Below, in pieces: positions 7,278 through 15,574 of a stretch of DNA of 43,393 bases (the first letter of the stretch is position 1; each line of letters opens with the position of its first letter). The stretch lies in contig JBDTOO010000028.1 of NCBI GenBank assembly GCA_039933215.1, positions 1 to 43,393 of the forward strand. The letters run 5' to 3'. The position numbers were made by a program, and so were the translations under genes. The DNA comes from JALYUA01 sp039933215 (lineage in GTDB: Bacteria > Acidobacteriota > Thermoanaerobaculia > UBA5066 > Gp7-AA6). The notes under the pieces are model-generated. The model had not been told where the DNA came from. It did no database searches and worked only from the letters and a program-made list of their open reading frames with translations.

Positions 7278-8619
7278 CGTCTTCCTCGCCGCCGACCCGG
7301 GGATACGCCCGGTCGGGCTCGGAATCGGCCGGCGAGCTCTCGAGGAGGGCGCTGATCGTGTTTGCCAGCGTGTCGCGGATTCCTTCGTGGGTCCGTCCCG
7401 GTATCCCGGCCGGCTCCGCGTGGGCCGGCTGGCGGCGCTCCGCCTGTTCGCGATCCTCCCGGCGCTGGTCGGCCGTCGGGCGCCGGCTCTCGGGCGGCAA
7501 GCGGAACGAAACGGTGGTGCCGCGGCCGGGAGCGCTCCGGAGCCGCATCTCGCCTCCGATCGACTCGACGCGATAGCGGCTTCCGGTCAAACCGTTGTGC
7601 GAAGAATCGAGGAGCGCCTCGAGCGTTGAGCGGAGGTCGAAGCCGACCCCGTCGTCGGAAATGGAGATCGTCGTGCCGGACTCCGAGAAGACGAGCGCGA
7701 TGCGCACGGAGCCCGCCTTCGCGTGCTTGCGCACGTTGGTGAGCGCCTCGCGGATCAGGCGGGTGGTGTCCTGCACCTGGATGCGCGGCAGCTCGCCCTC
7801 GCCCTCGATCCGCAGCTCGACCGGGATGCTGCTCTCGCGCTCGAAATCGTCCGTGTATGCCCGGAGCCAGGGGACGAAATGTTCGGCGTCGGAGGGCGGG
7901 GACCGCAGCTCGAGGAGGTAGTGACGGGCTTCGCGGACGGTCTCGTTGGCGAGGTCGATCAGCCGGGCGAGCTCCGTCCGGAGGCGAGACGGCGCGTCCG
8001 CGGGGCCGAGCGCGAGGCAGACCTCCTGGTGCTGTTCCTCGATCGACGAGCAGACCTCCGCGAGGAGCTTGACCGACGAGAGCGACTGCAGATGTCCGTC
8101 GTGCAGCTCCGCCGCCCAGCGCGTCCGCTCGCCCGCGATCGCCTGCTCGCGTCCCGTCTCCGCCTTCCGAAGCACCGATGCCGTGCGGCCGACCGCCGAC
8201 GCGAACCACGCGGCCCGCCGGATCCGCGCGCGGGAGCCGCGGCGCCGGCTTCCCCAGATGGCGAGCACCCCTCGCCAGCCATCGCGCGCCGAGTAGCGGG
8301 CGAGCACGACCTCCGGCTCGGACGCCGTCAACGCCCGCATGCGCACCGGCTCGGCCGAAGCCGCGGCGCGGACGAGAGAGGCGTCGTTCAACGCGGGCGG
8401 ATCACTCGCCGGATCCTCCGGGAGCGTGCGGATCCACCGGTGGCCTTCGAGAAGGAAGAGCGCGGCGCCGTCCGGACGGACCTCGTCCGCGATCTCCCGC
8501 GCCCAGAAGTCGAGAAGCTCCTCGACGCCCCGGCATCGCGCGGCCAGCTCCATCCCCGCGATCGTAGCGTCGTGGATCCTCAGGCGCTCGACGAGCCGGA
8601 AGGGCGAGGGGATGTTCAC
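7267..8619 (-). CDS. NarL/DegS-type sensor histidine kinase
   Basis: 450 residues. The GTG start at 8619 overlaps the TGA of the upstream regulator (GTGA), implying coupling. Residues ~1-160 hold a GAF-like sensor segment with no membrane helix, so the kinase is cytosolic. The HisKA_3 box is at ~164-180 with the phospho-accepting His173 (AELHDGHLQSL). The HATPase_c domain follows (N-box REALTNVRKHA at ~290-300; DDGVGFD at 322-328; GRGTTV at 365-370). A charged tail of about 75 residues extends beyond the ATPase domain. Likely phosphorylates the regulator encoded just upstream (8616-9272). The signal is unknown. Confidence 0.9.
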   Translation of the reverse strand: MNIPSPFRLVERLRIHDATIAGMELAARCRGVEELLDFWAREIADEVRPDGAALFLLEGHRWIRTLPEDPASDPPALNDASLVRAAASAEPVRMRALTASEPEVVLARYSARDGWRGVLAIWGSRRRGSRARIRRAAWFASAVGRTASVLRKAETGREQAIAGERTRWAAELHDGHLQSLSSVKLLAEVCSSIEEQHQEVCLALGPADAPSRLRTELARLIDLANETVREARHYLLELRSPPSDAEHFVPWLRAYTDDFERESSIPVELRIEGEGELPRIQVQDTTRLIREALTNVRKHAKAGSVRIALVFSESGTTISISDDGVGFDLRSTLEALLDSSHNGLTGSRYRVESIGGEMRLRSAPGRGTTVSFRLPPESRRPTADQRREDREQAERRQPAHAEPAGIPGRTHEGIRDTLANTISALLESSPADSEPDRAYPRVGGEEDDGA

Positions 8620-9272
8620 GGGCCCTCGCCTCCGTCGCGCTTGCGCGAGGGCCGGGACCGGGCGTAGCGCCGCGCGAGCATCGCGGCCTCGAGCCTTCCG
8701 CGCACGCCGAGCTTCGCGACGAGGGACGCGACGTGGCTCGCCACGGTCTTCTCGGAGAGGCCCGTCTTCTCCGCGATCTCCCGGTTCATCATCCCGCGGC
8801 CGAGAAACGCCAGCATCTCGCTCTCCCGCGCCGTCAGCGTATCGACGGGCATCCGGGGGGCCGCTGCGGAGAGGATCCGGGAGGCGGCGAACCGGCTGGC
8901 CCACACCTGACCGCCGGCGACCGCTCGGATCGCGCGGAGGATGGTCGCGGCGGAGCTGTCCTTCTGCAGGAAGCCCCGTGCTCCTCCGGCGAGCGCCCGT
9001 TCCTCGACCTCCCGCTCGAGGTGGACCGTCAGCATGATTGCGCGAGTCTGGGGCGCGGCCTTCGGGAGCTCCGCGAGGACGCCGAAACCGTCGCAGCGCG
9101 GCATGCTGACGTCGAGAACCAGGATGTCCGGATGCAAGCGCCGGCAGAGCTCCAGCGCCGCCTCGCCGTCCGCCGCCTCGCCGATCAGGTCGAGCTCCGA
9201 GGCCATCGACAGCACTTTGCGAAGCCCTTCCCGGAAGAGCGGGTGGTCATCCGCCAGCGCCACGCGAATCAT
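8616..9272 (-). CDS. NarL-family response regulator
   Basis: 218 residues from the ATG at 9272, chosen because GGAG lies five bases upstream; a GTG at 9278 is in frame but sits inside that site. Complete receiver: acidic pair ALADDHPL, phosphoacceptor Asp in ILVLDVSMP, Thr in IMLTVH, Lys in FLQKDSS. LuxR-type HTH at ~145-200 (LTARESEMLAF, MNREIAEKTGLSEKTVASHV). First gene of a three-gene operon with its kinase and a second, degenerate regulator. A CTAGAA inverted repeat lies just upstream and may be its own binding site. Confidence 0.92.
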   Translation of the reverse strand: MIRVALADDHPLFREGLRKVLSMASELDLIGEAADGEAALELCRRLHPDILVLDVSMPRCDGFGVLAELPKAAPQTRAIMLTVHLEREVEERALAGGARGFLQKDSSAATILRAIRAVAGGQVWASRFAASRILSAAAPRMPVDTLTARESEMLAFLGRGMMNREIAEKTGLSEKTVASHVASLVAKLGVRGRLEAAMLARRYARSRPSRKRDGGEGP

Positions 9273-9285
9273 TTTCACTCCGGCT

Positions 9286-9303
9286 CTAGAACTTTGATTC
9301 TAG
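9286..9303 (-). promoter_or_regulatory. Inverted repeat near start of response regulator gene
   Basis: CTAGAA, six bases, then TTCTAG: a perfect 6-bp inverted repeat 14-31 bases before the ATG at 9272. TAGAAT on the minus strand within it could serve as a -10 box, but no good -35 was found. Possible autoregulatory operator; position and symmetry are the only evidence. Confidence 0.35.
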
Positions 9304-9449
9304 TACGAAATCCGGGGAAACGGTTACCTCCGAATGCGGATGTGGCGCCGCGATGAACGTGCGAGCATCGCCGCCCATGTCATCCGGATTCTCTTCGCTC
9401 GACCGTGCGCCCCGTTTCTCGCGCCGTTTTCGGCAGGATTGTGTTTGTT

Positions 9450-9478
9450 TTGACTTTCCCGAAAACGCCGTCTATTCT
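9450..9478 (+). promoter_or_regulatory. Sigma-70-type promoter for the DUF1800 operon
   Basis: TTGACT (9450-9455), a 17-base spacer, and TATTCT (9473-9478), in a locally AT-richer stretch. It points at the gene starting at 9700, giving a leader of about 215 bases. Confidence 0.65.
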
Positions 9479-9699
9479 GAAGAAAGCCAGACCAATCGAA
9501 TGCGATATCCCCTCCTTCATGGGCGGGGAGAAACGAGCATCGCAGCGCCGCTGCGGGATTCATTTCTCTCCGTTCCAGACAGGCCGAACTCGTTTCCCAC
9601 CCCCTGGGAACGCCGATTCTCTTTCTCGCGCGATGGCGCGCGTGTTTCCTCTTCCGCTGTGCGTCCTTCCTTCAAGACCCCCGAAAGGCTGGTGAATCG

Positions 9700-12513
9700 A
9701 TGAACGCATCGCGCTCAACCGGACGGATGCCGCGGGCCCTTCGGTCCGTCGTACTTTCGCTGATTCTCCTGACCGGCGTCTCGGCGGCGGCTCATGCGCT
9801 GACCGTGACCTCGCTCACTCCGAGCCCCACGCTCCCGAAGCCCTACGGAACGACGATCACGTGGACGGCGAACGTGACGGGTGCAACGGGAACGGTCGAG
9901 TACCAGTTCTGGCGATTCAGCGCTCAGACCGGGACGTGGTCCGTCGTCCAGGTGTGGGGCACGAACAGGACGTTCGCGTGGACGCCGAGCTCGACCGAGA
10001 TGGGAACCTATTCGATGCAGGTGTGGGCGCGAAACCAGGGTTCCGCAGCCGCCTACGACGGCTGGATCGGAACGCCGAGCTTCGTGATCACGAACCGCCT
10101 GCCCTCCGTCGTGACGTTCACGCCGAACGTGACCTTTCCGAAGCAGTACAACAGCTCGATCCGCTGGACCGTCACCACGACGGGCGGCGTCGGCCCCCTT
10201 TTCTACCGTTTCTGGCGATACAGCTACGCGACCGCGACCTGGGTGATCGTCCAGGACTACGGCACGTCGAACACCTATACGTGGACACCGACCGCGGGGG
10301 ATATCGGCAAATACGCGCTGCAGGTCTGGCTTCGGAACAACGGATCTTCGACGACCTACGACGGCGCGGGAAACTCCGGTACGTTCGACATCATCGGACC
10401 ACCGCCCCGCATCGTTTCTCTCTCTTCGACGAAGACCTTCCCGACTCCGGCCGGAGCGCCGATCACGTTTTCGACCGTGGCCACCGGCGGCGTGCAGCCT
10501 CTCCAGTACCAGTACTGGCTGTACCACGTGTCGACCGGCGCCTGGGTCGTCGAGCGTCCCTACAGCTCGAGCAGCACGTGGACGTGGACGCCTCAGGCCG
10601 CGGACGCGGGCAACTACTACCTGCAGGTCTGGGTCCGCAACGCGGGTGAGACCGTTGCCTACGACGTCTACTACGCGAGCGGTTCGTTCCAGATCACGGG
10701 GCCGGCTCCGCTCGCGGTGTCGGCGATCATCGCGTCGCCGGGCGTGCCCCGGCCGGTGACGAGCGTCGTCCAGTGGACGGCCACGGCGACGGGGGGCGTC
10801 CAGCCTCTCCAGTACAAGTTCTGGCGTTACAAGGCGTCGACGGGTATCTGGTCGGTCGTCCAGGACTGGAGCGGCAGCAGCACCTGGAGCTGGACGACGG
10901 CTCCCGCGGATGCCGGCAACTACTCCGTCCAGGTGTGGGCGCGTAACGCGGGCTCGTCGGCGAACTACGACGCCTGGAAGGGCACCTCGGCCTTTACGAT
11001 CACACAGCCGACTTCCGACATCGTGCGATTCCTCGAGCAGGCCTCGTTCGGACCCTCGGACGCCCTGATCGAGCACGTTCGCCAGATCGGAATGTCCGCA
11101 TGGATCGACGAGCAGTTCATCGAGTCGCTGTCGGGGTATCCGCCGCTCCCCTCGGTTCCGGATGACGTTCCGGTGACATGCGACTCGAACTGCCAGCGCG
11201 ACAACTACACGATGTACCCGCTGCAGAATCAGTTCTTCCGCAACGCCCTGTACGGCGACGACCAGCTTCGCCAGCGCGTCGCGTGGACGCTGCACCAGCT
11301 CTTCGTCGTGTCCGGCAACGACGTGACGATTCCCGGCTGGTACATCCCGTACTTAAACGCCGTGTACCAGGGCGCGTTCGGCAACTACCGCGACCTGCTC
11401 TACAACATCACGCTGAATCCCGGGATGGGCTCGTTCCTCAACATGGACACGAACACGCGGCAGAACCCGAATGAGAACTATGGCCGCGAGATCCTGCAGC
11501 TCTTCTCGGTGGGCACGGACCTTCTCTATCCGGACGGGACGCCGCAGTTGAACCTGGCCGGCACGCCGATCGCGGTGTATGACCAGACCCTCGTGACGGA
11601 GTTCGCGCGGGTCTTCACCGGCTGGCGCCGCGCGAACGACCTCGCTCCCGGCTTCTCGAACTACTTCTCCTCGATGCAGGTCGTGACGGGCAACCACGAT
11701 ACGGGGCAGAAGGTCCTCCTGGGCGGCCAGACGCTTCCCGCGGGGCAGACGCCCGCGAAGGACCTCCAGGACGCGCTCGACAACATTTTCAACCACCCGA
11801 ACGTCGGACCGTTCATCGCGAAGCACTTCATCCGCCAGATGGTGACGAGCAACCCGAGCCCCGCTTTCGTCGGCCGCGTCGCGGCCGCGTTCAACAACAA
11901 CGGGTCGGGCGTCCGCGGCGACCTGAGGGCGATGGTGAAGGTAATGCTCCTCGACCCCGAGGCGCGCACCCCCACGGCCACTCCCGCCTACGGACACTTG
12001 AAGGAGCCGGCGCTCTTCGTCACCAACATCCTGCGCGCGTTCAATGCCGTCTCGGCGAACGGCCAGGCGCAGAGCGACGGGTACCTCAATCCGCAGACGG
12101 CGTCCGTGAATCAGGACGTCTTCAAGCCCCCGACGGTCTTCAACTACTACCCCGCCGACTACATCGCTCCGAACACGACGATCCTCGGCCCCGAGTTCGG
12201 CACGGTCTCAACCGTCTCCGCCCTGCGTCGCGCGAACATCGTCAACACGCTCGTGTTCTCGAAGGTCGCCGTGTCCGGAAACGCGCCGCAGGGGACGTCC
12301 ATCGACTTCGCGGTGCTGCTCTCGATCGCCGGCAATCCGCCCGCGCTCGTCAAGGAGCTCGACCGCCTGATGATGCACGACACGATGTCCGCGCAGATGA
12401 AGACCAGCATCCTGGGAGCCGTGAACGCGGTTCCCCTGACCAATCCGCTGTTACGCGTCCAAACGGCCCTGTATCTGGTCGCGACCTCGTCGCAGTACCA
12501 GGTGGAGCAGTGA
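9700..12513 (+). CDS. Secreted DUF1800 protein with four Ig-like repeats
   Basis: 937 residues. Signal peptide at ~1-33 (ends AAAHA). Four ~100-residue beta-sandwich-like repeats begin near residues 34, 130, 232 and 333. Each has the pattern YxFWRYxxxTGxWxVVQ, then WTPxxAxxGxY, then LQVWxRNxGSxxxYD. From ~437 to the end is a DUF1800 domain (PF08811-type; DIVRFLEQASFGPS, RQNPNENYGREILQLFSVG, FTGWRR, HPNVGPFIAKHFIRQMV). DUF1800 proteins are commonly encoded beside DUF1501 proteins, as here; their biochemical role is not established to my knowledge. The TGA lies two bases before the downstream ATG. Confidence 0.92.
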   Translation: MNASRSTGRMPRALRSVVLSLILLTGVSAAAHALTVTSLTPSPTLPKPYGTTITWTANVTGATGTVEYQFWRFSAQTGTWSVVQVWGTNRTFAWTPSSTEMGTYSMQVWARNQGSAAAYDGWIGTPSFVITNRLPSVVTFTPNVTFPKQYNSSIRWTVTTTGGVGPLFYRFWRYSYATATWVIVQDYGTSNTYTWTPTAGDIGKYALQVWLRNNGSSTTYDGAGNSGTFDIIGPPPRIVSLSSTKTFPTPAGAPITFSTVATGGVQPLQYQYWLYHVSTGAWVVERPYSSSSTWTWTPQAADAGNYYLQVWVRNAGETVAYDVYYASGSFQITGPAPLAVSAIIASPGVPRPVTSVVQWTATATGGVQPLQYKFWRYKASTGIWSVVQDWSGSSTWSWTTAPADAGNYSVQVWARNAGSSANYDAWKGTSAFTITQPTSDIVRFLEQASFGPSDALIEHVRQIGMSAWIDEQFIESLSGYPPLPSVPDDVPVTCDSNCQRDNYTMYPLQNQFFRNALYGDDQLRQRVAWTLHQLFVVSGNDVTIPGWYIPYLNAVYQGAFGNYRDLLYNITLNPGMGSFLNMDTNTRQNPNENYGREILQLFSVGTDLLYPDGTPQLNLAGTPIAVYDQTLVTEFARVFTGWRRANDLAPGFSNYFSSMQVVTGNHDTGQKVLLGGQTLPAGQTPAKDLQDALDNIFNHPNVGPFIAKHFIRQMVTSNPSPAFVGRVAAAFNNNGSGVRGDLRAMVKVMLLDPEARTPTATPAYGHLKEPALFVTNILRAFNAVSANGQAQSDGYLNPQTASVNQDVFKPPTVFNYYPADYIAPNTTILGPEFGTVSTVSALRRANIVNTLVFSKVAVSGNAPQGTSIDFAVLLSIAGNPPALVKELDRLMMHDTMSAQMKTSILGAVNAVPLTNPLLRVQTALYLVATSSQYQVEQ

Positions 12514-12515
12514 AA

Positions 12516-13925
12516 ATGAAAGACCAGAGTCGCCGCGAATTCTTCCGCCGGACGAGCTGCGCCGCCCTGGGCGCGGCCGCGATGAGCGCGGGGGTCAAGA
12601 AGCTCGGTTTGATGAGCGCCCTCGCGCAGGACGCCATGGCCGCCAACGGCGCTTCGGCGCTGGCCGCCGGGCCGTACAAGGCCCTCGTATGCATCTTCCT
12701 CTACGGCGGCAACGACGCGAACAACATGATCGTTCCCGCGGACACGACGGGGTACGGCGCGTATACCGCCGCACGCGGTACGGCCGGCCTAGCGATTCCC
12801 CTGGCAACGCTCCTGCCCATCACTCCCGCCGGACTCGGGCCGTTCGGTCTCCACCCGAGCCTCACGCCGATTCAGACTCTCTTCAATCAAAGCAAGGTCG
12901 CCATCGTGGCGAACGTCGGTCCTCTCGTCCAGCCGCTGACGCGGACCCAATACCGCTCCGGCGGGGCCCGCCCCTATCAGCTCTTCTCTCACAACGACCA
13001 GCAGGAAATCTGGCAGTCCTCCCGCGCCGACGCCCGCACGCAGTCGGGCTGGGGCGGCCGCGCCGCCGACCGCGTCGTCAGCATGAACGGCGGTTCCGGT
13101 TTTCCGATCGTCACGTCGGTCGCCGGCTCCGCGGTCTTCGCTCAGGGTCTCGTCACGCAGCCGCTCGGCATCGCGCCCGCTCCGACGGCGTTGAACCAGG
13201 TCCTCGTGTTGAACGGCTTCAATACCACCCCGGAGTCCGTCGCTCGCAAGAACTCCATGGACTTCCTGCGGACGATCGACCGTACGGCGACCCTCGTGTC
13301 GGTCGCGAGCGATCAGACCGAGCAGGCGATCCAGGTGCGTCAGGACCTTCAGGTGGACCCGATCGTCAACACCGTCTTCCCGGGCACCGGCCTCGGCAAC
13401 CAGCTGAAGCAGGTCGCGAAGGTGATGAAGCTGAACCAGACGAGCCTCGGGCTCTCTCGCCAGGTGTTCTTCTGCTCGCTCGGCGGGTTCGACACGCACC
13501 AGAACCAGCTCGCCGCGCACACGCAGCTCTACGGGCAGCTCTCGAACGCGATGAAAGCCTTCTACGACGCGACGGTGGAGCTCGGACTCCAGGACGCCGT
13601 CACCACGTTCACCCTCTCCGATTTCGGGCGCACTCTGGCGCCGTCCGGAACCAACGCCGGAAACGTCGGCTCCGACCACGCCTGGGGCAACCACCAGTTC
13701 GTGATGGGCGGTTCGGTCCTCGGCGGGAAGATGTACGGAACTTTTCCGACGCTCTCCCTCGGAGGACCCGACGACACCGACAACCGCGGTCGGTGGATTC
13801 CCACCACGGCAGTCGACCAGTACGCGGCCACCCTCTCGACCTGGTTCGGCGTTCCGTCGGCCGACCTGCCGACGGTGTTCCCGCTCCTGAACCGGTTCGC
13901 CACTCCCAATCTCGGTTTCGTGTGA
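12516..13925 (+). CDS. Tat-exported DUF1501 protein
   Basis: 469 residues from the ATG at 12516; GGAG eight bases upstream favours it over the in-frame GTG at 12510. The N-terminus SRREFFRRTSCAALGAAAM is a twin-arginine signal. The mature part is a DUF1501 (PF07394) protein: ALVCIFLYGGNDANNMIVP near the start, FSHNDQQEIWQSS, GGFDTHQNQL, FTLSDFGRTL and GSDHAWGNHQFVMGG. These conserved Asp/His motifs recall the alkaline phosphatase/sulfatase-like fold. Co-transcribed with the preceding DUF1800 gene; the stop overlaps the next start by one base. Confidence 0.92.
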   Translation: MKDQSRREFFRRTSCAALGAAAMSAGVKKLGLMSALAQDAMAANGASALAAGPYKALVCIFLYGGNDANNMIVPADTTGYGAYTAARGTAGLAIPLATLLPITPAGLGPFGLHPSLTPIQTLFNQSKVAIVANVGPLVQPLTRTQYRSGGARPYQLFSHNDQQEIWQSSRADARTQSGWGGRAADRVVSMNGGSGFPIVTSVAGSAVFAQGLVTQPLGIAPAPTALNQVLVLNGFNTTPESVARKNSMDFLRTIDRTATLVSVASDQTEQAIQVRQDLQVDPIVNTVFPGTGLGNQLKQVAKVMKLNQTSLGLSRQVFFCSLGGFDTHQNQLAAHTQLYGQLSNAMKAFYDATVELGLQDAVTTFTLSDFGRTLAPSGTNAGNVGSDHAWGNHQFVMGGSVLGGKMYGTFPTLSLGGPDDTDNRGRWIPTTAVDQYAATLSTWFGVPSADLPTVFPLLNRFATPNLGFV

Positions 13926-14731
13926 TGACGGGTCGGACCTCCAGCAGCCGGCGCGGCGAGCGACTCCGGGTCGCCGCGCTCGTCTGCGCGCTCGCCGGCG
14001 CCGTCGGCGTTCCGCTCGGTTGCCAGTCCGAATCGGACGACGTCACGGGACCCGGTCTCGAATCGAAGTCGACGCAGGACGCGGCGGCGGCGGCGACGCC
14101 GTTGCCCCGGATGTCCATCGTGAAGCCGCAGCGCGCGCCGCGTACCCCGGGCGTCGCCGCGACACCGACGAGCCCCGTGGGCGGGCCCCCGAAGACGAAC
14201 ACGCCCCCCCCGACCTCGACGCCGCCGTCGACCGGCGGGACGCCCACGCCGACGCCTCCCGTTCCGAATCCGCCGACCGCGACGCCTCCCGACATCCCGA
14301 CGATTCCGGTCCCGACGAGCACGCCCCCTCCCACGGCGCCTCCGCCTCCGACCTCCACGCCCGGCTCCGGGCAGACCGTCGCGATCGCGTTGCGCGCCGT
14401 GAACTGGCAGTGGGACTGGGTCCAGGGGCCGAACACGACGGGGAAGGACCCGGCATATCCCGGCCAGAACGGCATCACGCTGAAAGCGGGTCAGCGCTAC
14501 CAGTTGAAGGTGACGAACAACACCTTCGACGACGGCACCTCGGGAAACGCCGTGCACTATTTCAGCGGGATCAGCAGCCTCGGGATCAGCGGTGCCGCCC
14601 TGTCCATCGGCGGCTCCGGCATCACGCAGACTTTCACGGCCGCCGTCGGCGACTACGAGTTCGCCTGCACCGAGAGCGGCTGCGGTTCGGGCCATGACCG
14701 CATGCATGGAGTCATCCACGTCATCCCTTGA
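13925..14731 (+). CDS. Proline/threonine-rich lipoprotein-like cupredoxin with CuA-like ligands
   Basis: 268 residues; the ATG overlaps the preceding stop (TGATG). The N-terminus has a hydrophobic segment ending VPLGC (Cys33), an imperfect lipobox (Pro at -3). Residues ~40-155 are a Thr/Pro-rich linker. Residues ~156-268 are a cupredoxin-like domain: WQWDW near its start (compare WYW in cytochrome oxidase subunit II), His211 in NAVHYFSG, and C248-T-E-S-G-C253-GSG-H257-DR-M260. This is the CuA ligand set, with Glu250 two residues after the first Cys, but the Cys loop is C-x4-C rather than the canonical C-x3-C. Likely an exported copper electron carrier serving the DUF1800/DUF1501 pair; partner unknown. 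It lacks the transmembrane hairpin of subunit II. Confidence 0.82.
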   Translation: MTGRTSSSRRGERLRVAALVCALAGAVGVPLGCQSESDDVTGPGLESKSTQDAAAAATPLPRMSIVKPQRAPRTPGVAATPTSPVGGPPKTNTPPPTSTPPSTGGTPTPTPPVPNPPTATPPDIPTIPVPTSTPPPTAPPPPTSTPGSGQTVAIALRAVNWQWDWVQGPNTTGKDPAYPGQNGITLKAGQRYQLKVTNNTFDDGTSGNAVHYFSGISSLGISGAALSIGGSGITQTFTAAVGDYEFACTESGCGSGHDRMHGVIHVIP

Positions 14732-14752
14732 TCGGCGCAGCTCCGATCCCTC

Positions 14753-14787
14753 GAAGCCCGGCTCGGGGAGGCCGGGCTTCTTTTTTT
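14753..14787 (+). terminator. Intrinsic terminator of the DUF1800 operon
   Basis: GAAGCCCGGC (14753-14762) and GCCGGGCTTC (14771-14780) form a perfect 10-bp stem with an 8-base loop, followed by an unbroken run of T to 14787, 21 bases after the cupredoxin stop. Confidence 0.93.
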
Positions 14788-14813
14788 CCGGCGGGATTCC
14801 GAGCCGCGGGAGA

Positions 14814-15290
14814 TCAGTCCTCCGCTTCCTGCAGAGCGCCCGTCGCGCCGGGGAAGGGGAGGAGGATCGTCTCGCGTTCCCGGTACCACTGGTGGTCCGG
14901 GTCGAGGATCCAGGTTTCCTTCACCGTCGATTCGAAGGCGCCGGGAATCTTGGGCGGCGACTGCGCGCGATAAGCGATCGTCACGTCGGCACGACCCTCC
15001 GTGATGGAGACGTCCGCGACGCGGAACTCGAGGATGTCGAATCGGGTCAGCCGGCTCTTCTTCAGGAACTCCTCGCGCGGGTGCCGGGACCGGTACCCGG
15101 CGGAATAGAAGGCGTACATCGCGCCGAGGTCCTTGCGCTGCCGGTTTTCCCAGAAGGTTCGGACGCGGCCGGTCAGGACGTCCGCCGCCGGGGGAGCCGC
15201 GGGCGCGGGCGTCCGCGTCGCACAGGCGGCGAGCGTCAGGGCGAGCGCCGCGGAGAAGGCCGCGACGCGGGAGAAGCGGGAGTTCTGCAT
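14814..15290 (-). CDS. Small lipoprotein with NTF2-like domain
   Basis: 158 residues from the ATG at 15290 (an ATG at 15299 adds three residues; neither has a strong ribosome site). Signal peptide with lipobox LAAC at ~residue 20, so probably a lipid-anchored envelope protein. The rest (VLTGRVRTFWENRQRKDLGAMYAFYS..., REEFLKK, VADVSITEGRADVTIAYRAQ, VKETWILDPDHQWYRE) has the helix-then-curved-sheet pattern of SnoaL/NTF2-like proteins. No catalytic residues can be assigned. It runs opposite to both neighbours and is alone in its transcription unit. Confidence 0.72.
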   Translation of the reverse strand: MQNSRFSRVAAFSAALALTLAACATRTPAPAAPPAADVLTGRVRTFWENRQRKDLGAMYAFYSAGYRSRHPREEFLKKSRLTRFDILEFRVADVSITEGRADVTIAYRAQSPPKIPGAFESTVKETWILDPDHQWYRERETILLPFPGATGALQEAED

Positions 15291-15574
15291 CCCGCGCATG
15301 CTAGCGGCAAACCGGGCGCGCGCGCTTTCGGCCTCCCCGAAACCGGTCTCGGAGCTTTTTCTCCTCGGCCGTCGCGGGGCGTCGATTTCGGGACTCCCGG
15401 GCGTTCGTTTCGCGTTCTGAGCGGCGGACAAAAACAAGGGGCACCCGGGTCGGCGGAGCGACAAATCCCGTCAGTCCGCCCGGAGAATGCGTGGATAAGT
15501 GTTGCGAATAGAGCCATTTAGCAGACATGGTCGGGGTACGACTCTTGCTCTGTCGGGGGGTAACTGGAGGTTTC

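Larger units (their letters stand above)
9273..9699. other. Divergent intergenic region
   Basis: 427 bases between the minus-strand two-component operon and the plus-strand DUF1800 operon. It holds the inverted repeat at 9286-9303 and a plus-strand promoter at 9450-9478. No convincing gene was found in it; the open frames that cross it have no ribosome site or recognisable domain. A small hairpin (TTTCCCA/TGGGAA, ~9593-9610) lies in the leader of the plus-strand operon. Confidence 0.6.

Noticed and set aside
12689..14731. A 680-codon open frame overlapping the DUF1501 gene
   Set aside because: Only the part from 13925 has a signal sequence and a domain; the rest is an Arg/Gly/Pro-rich frame-shifted shadow of the DUF1501 gene.
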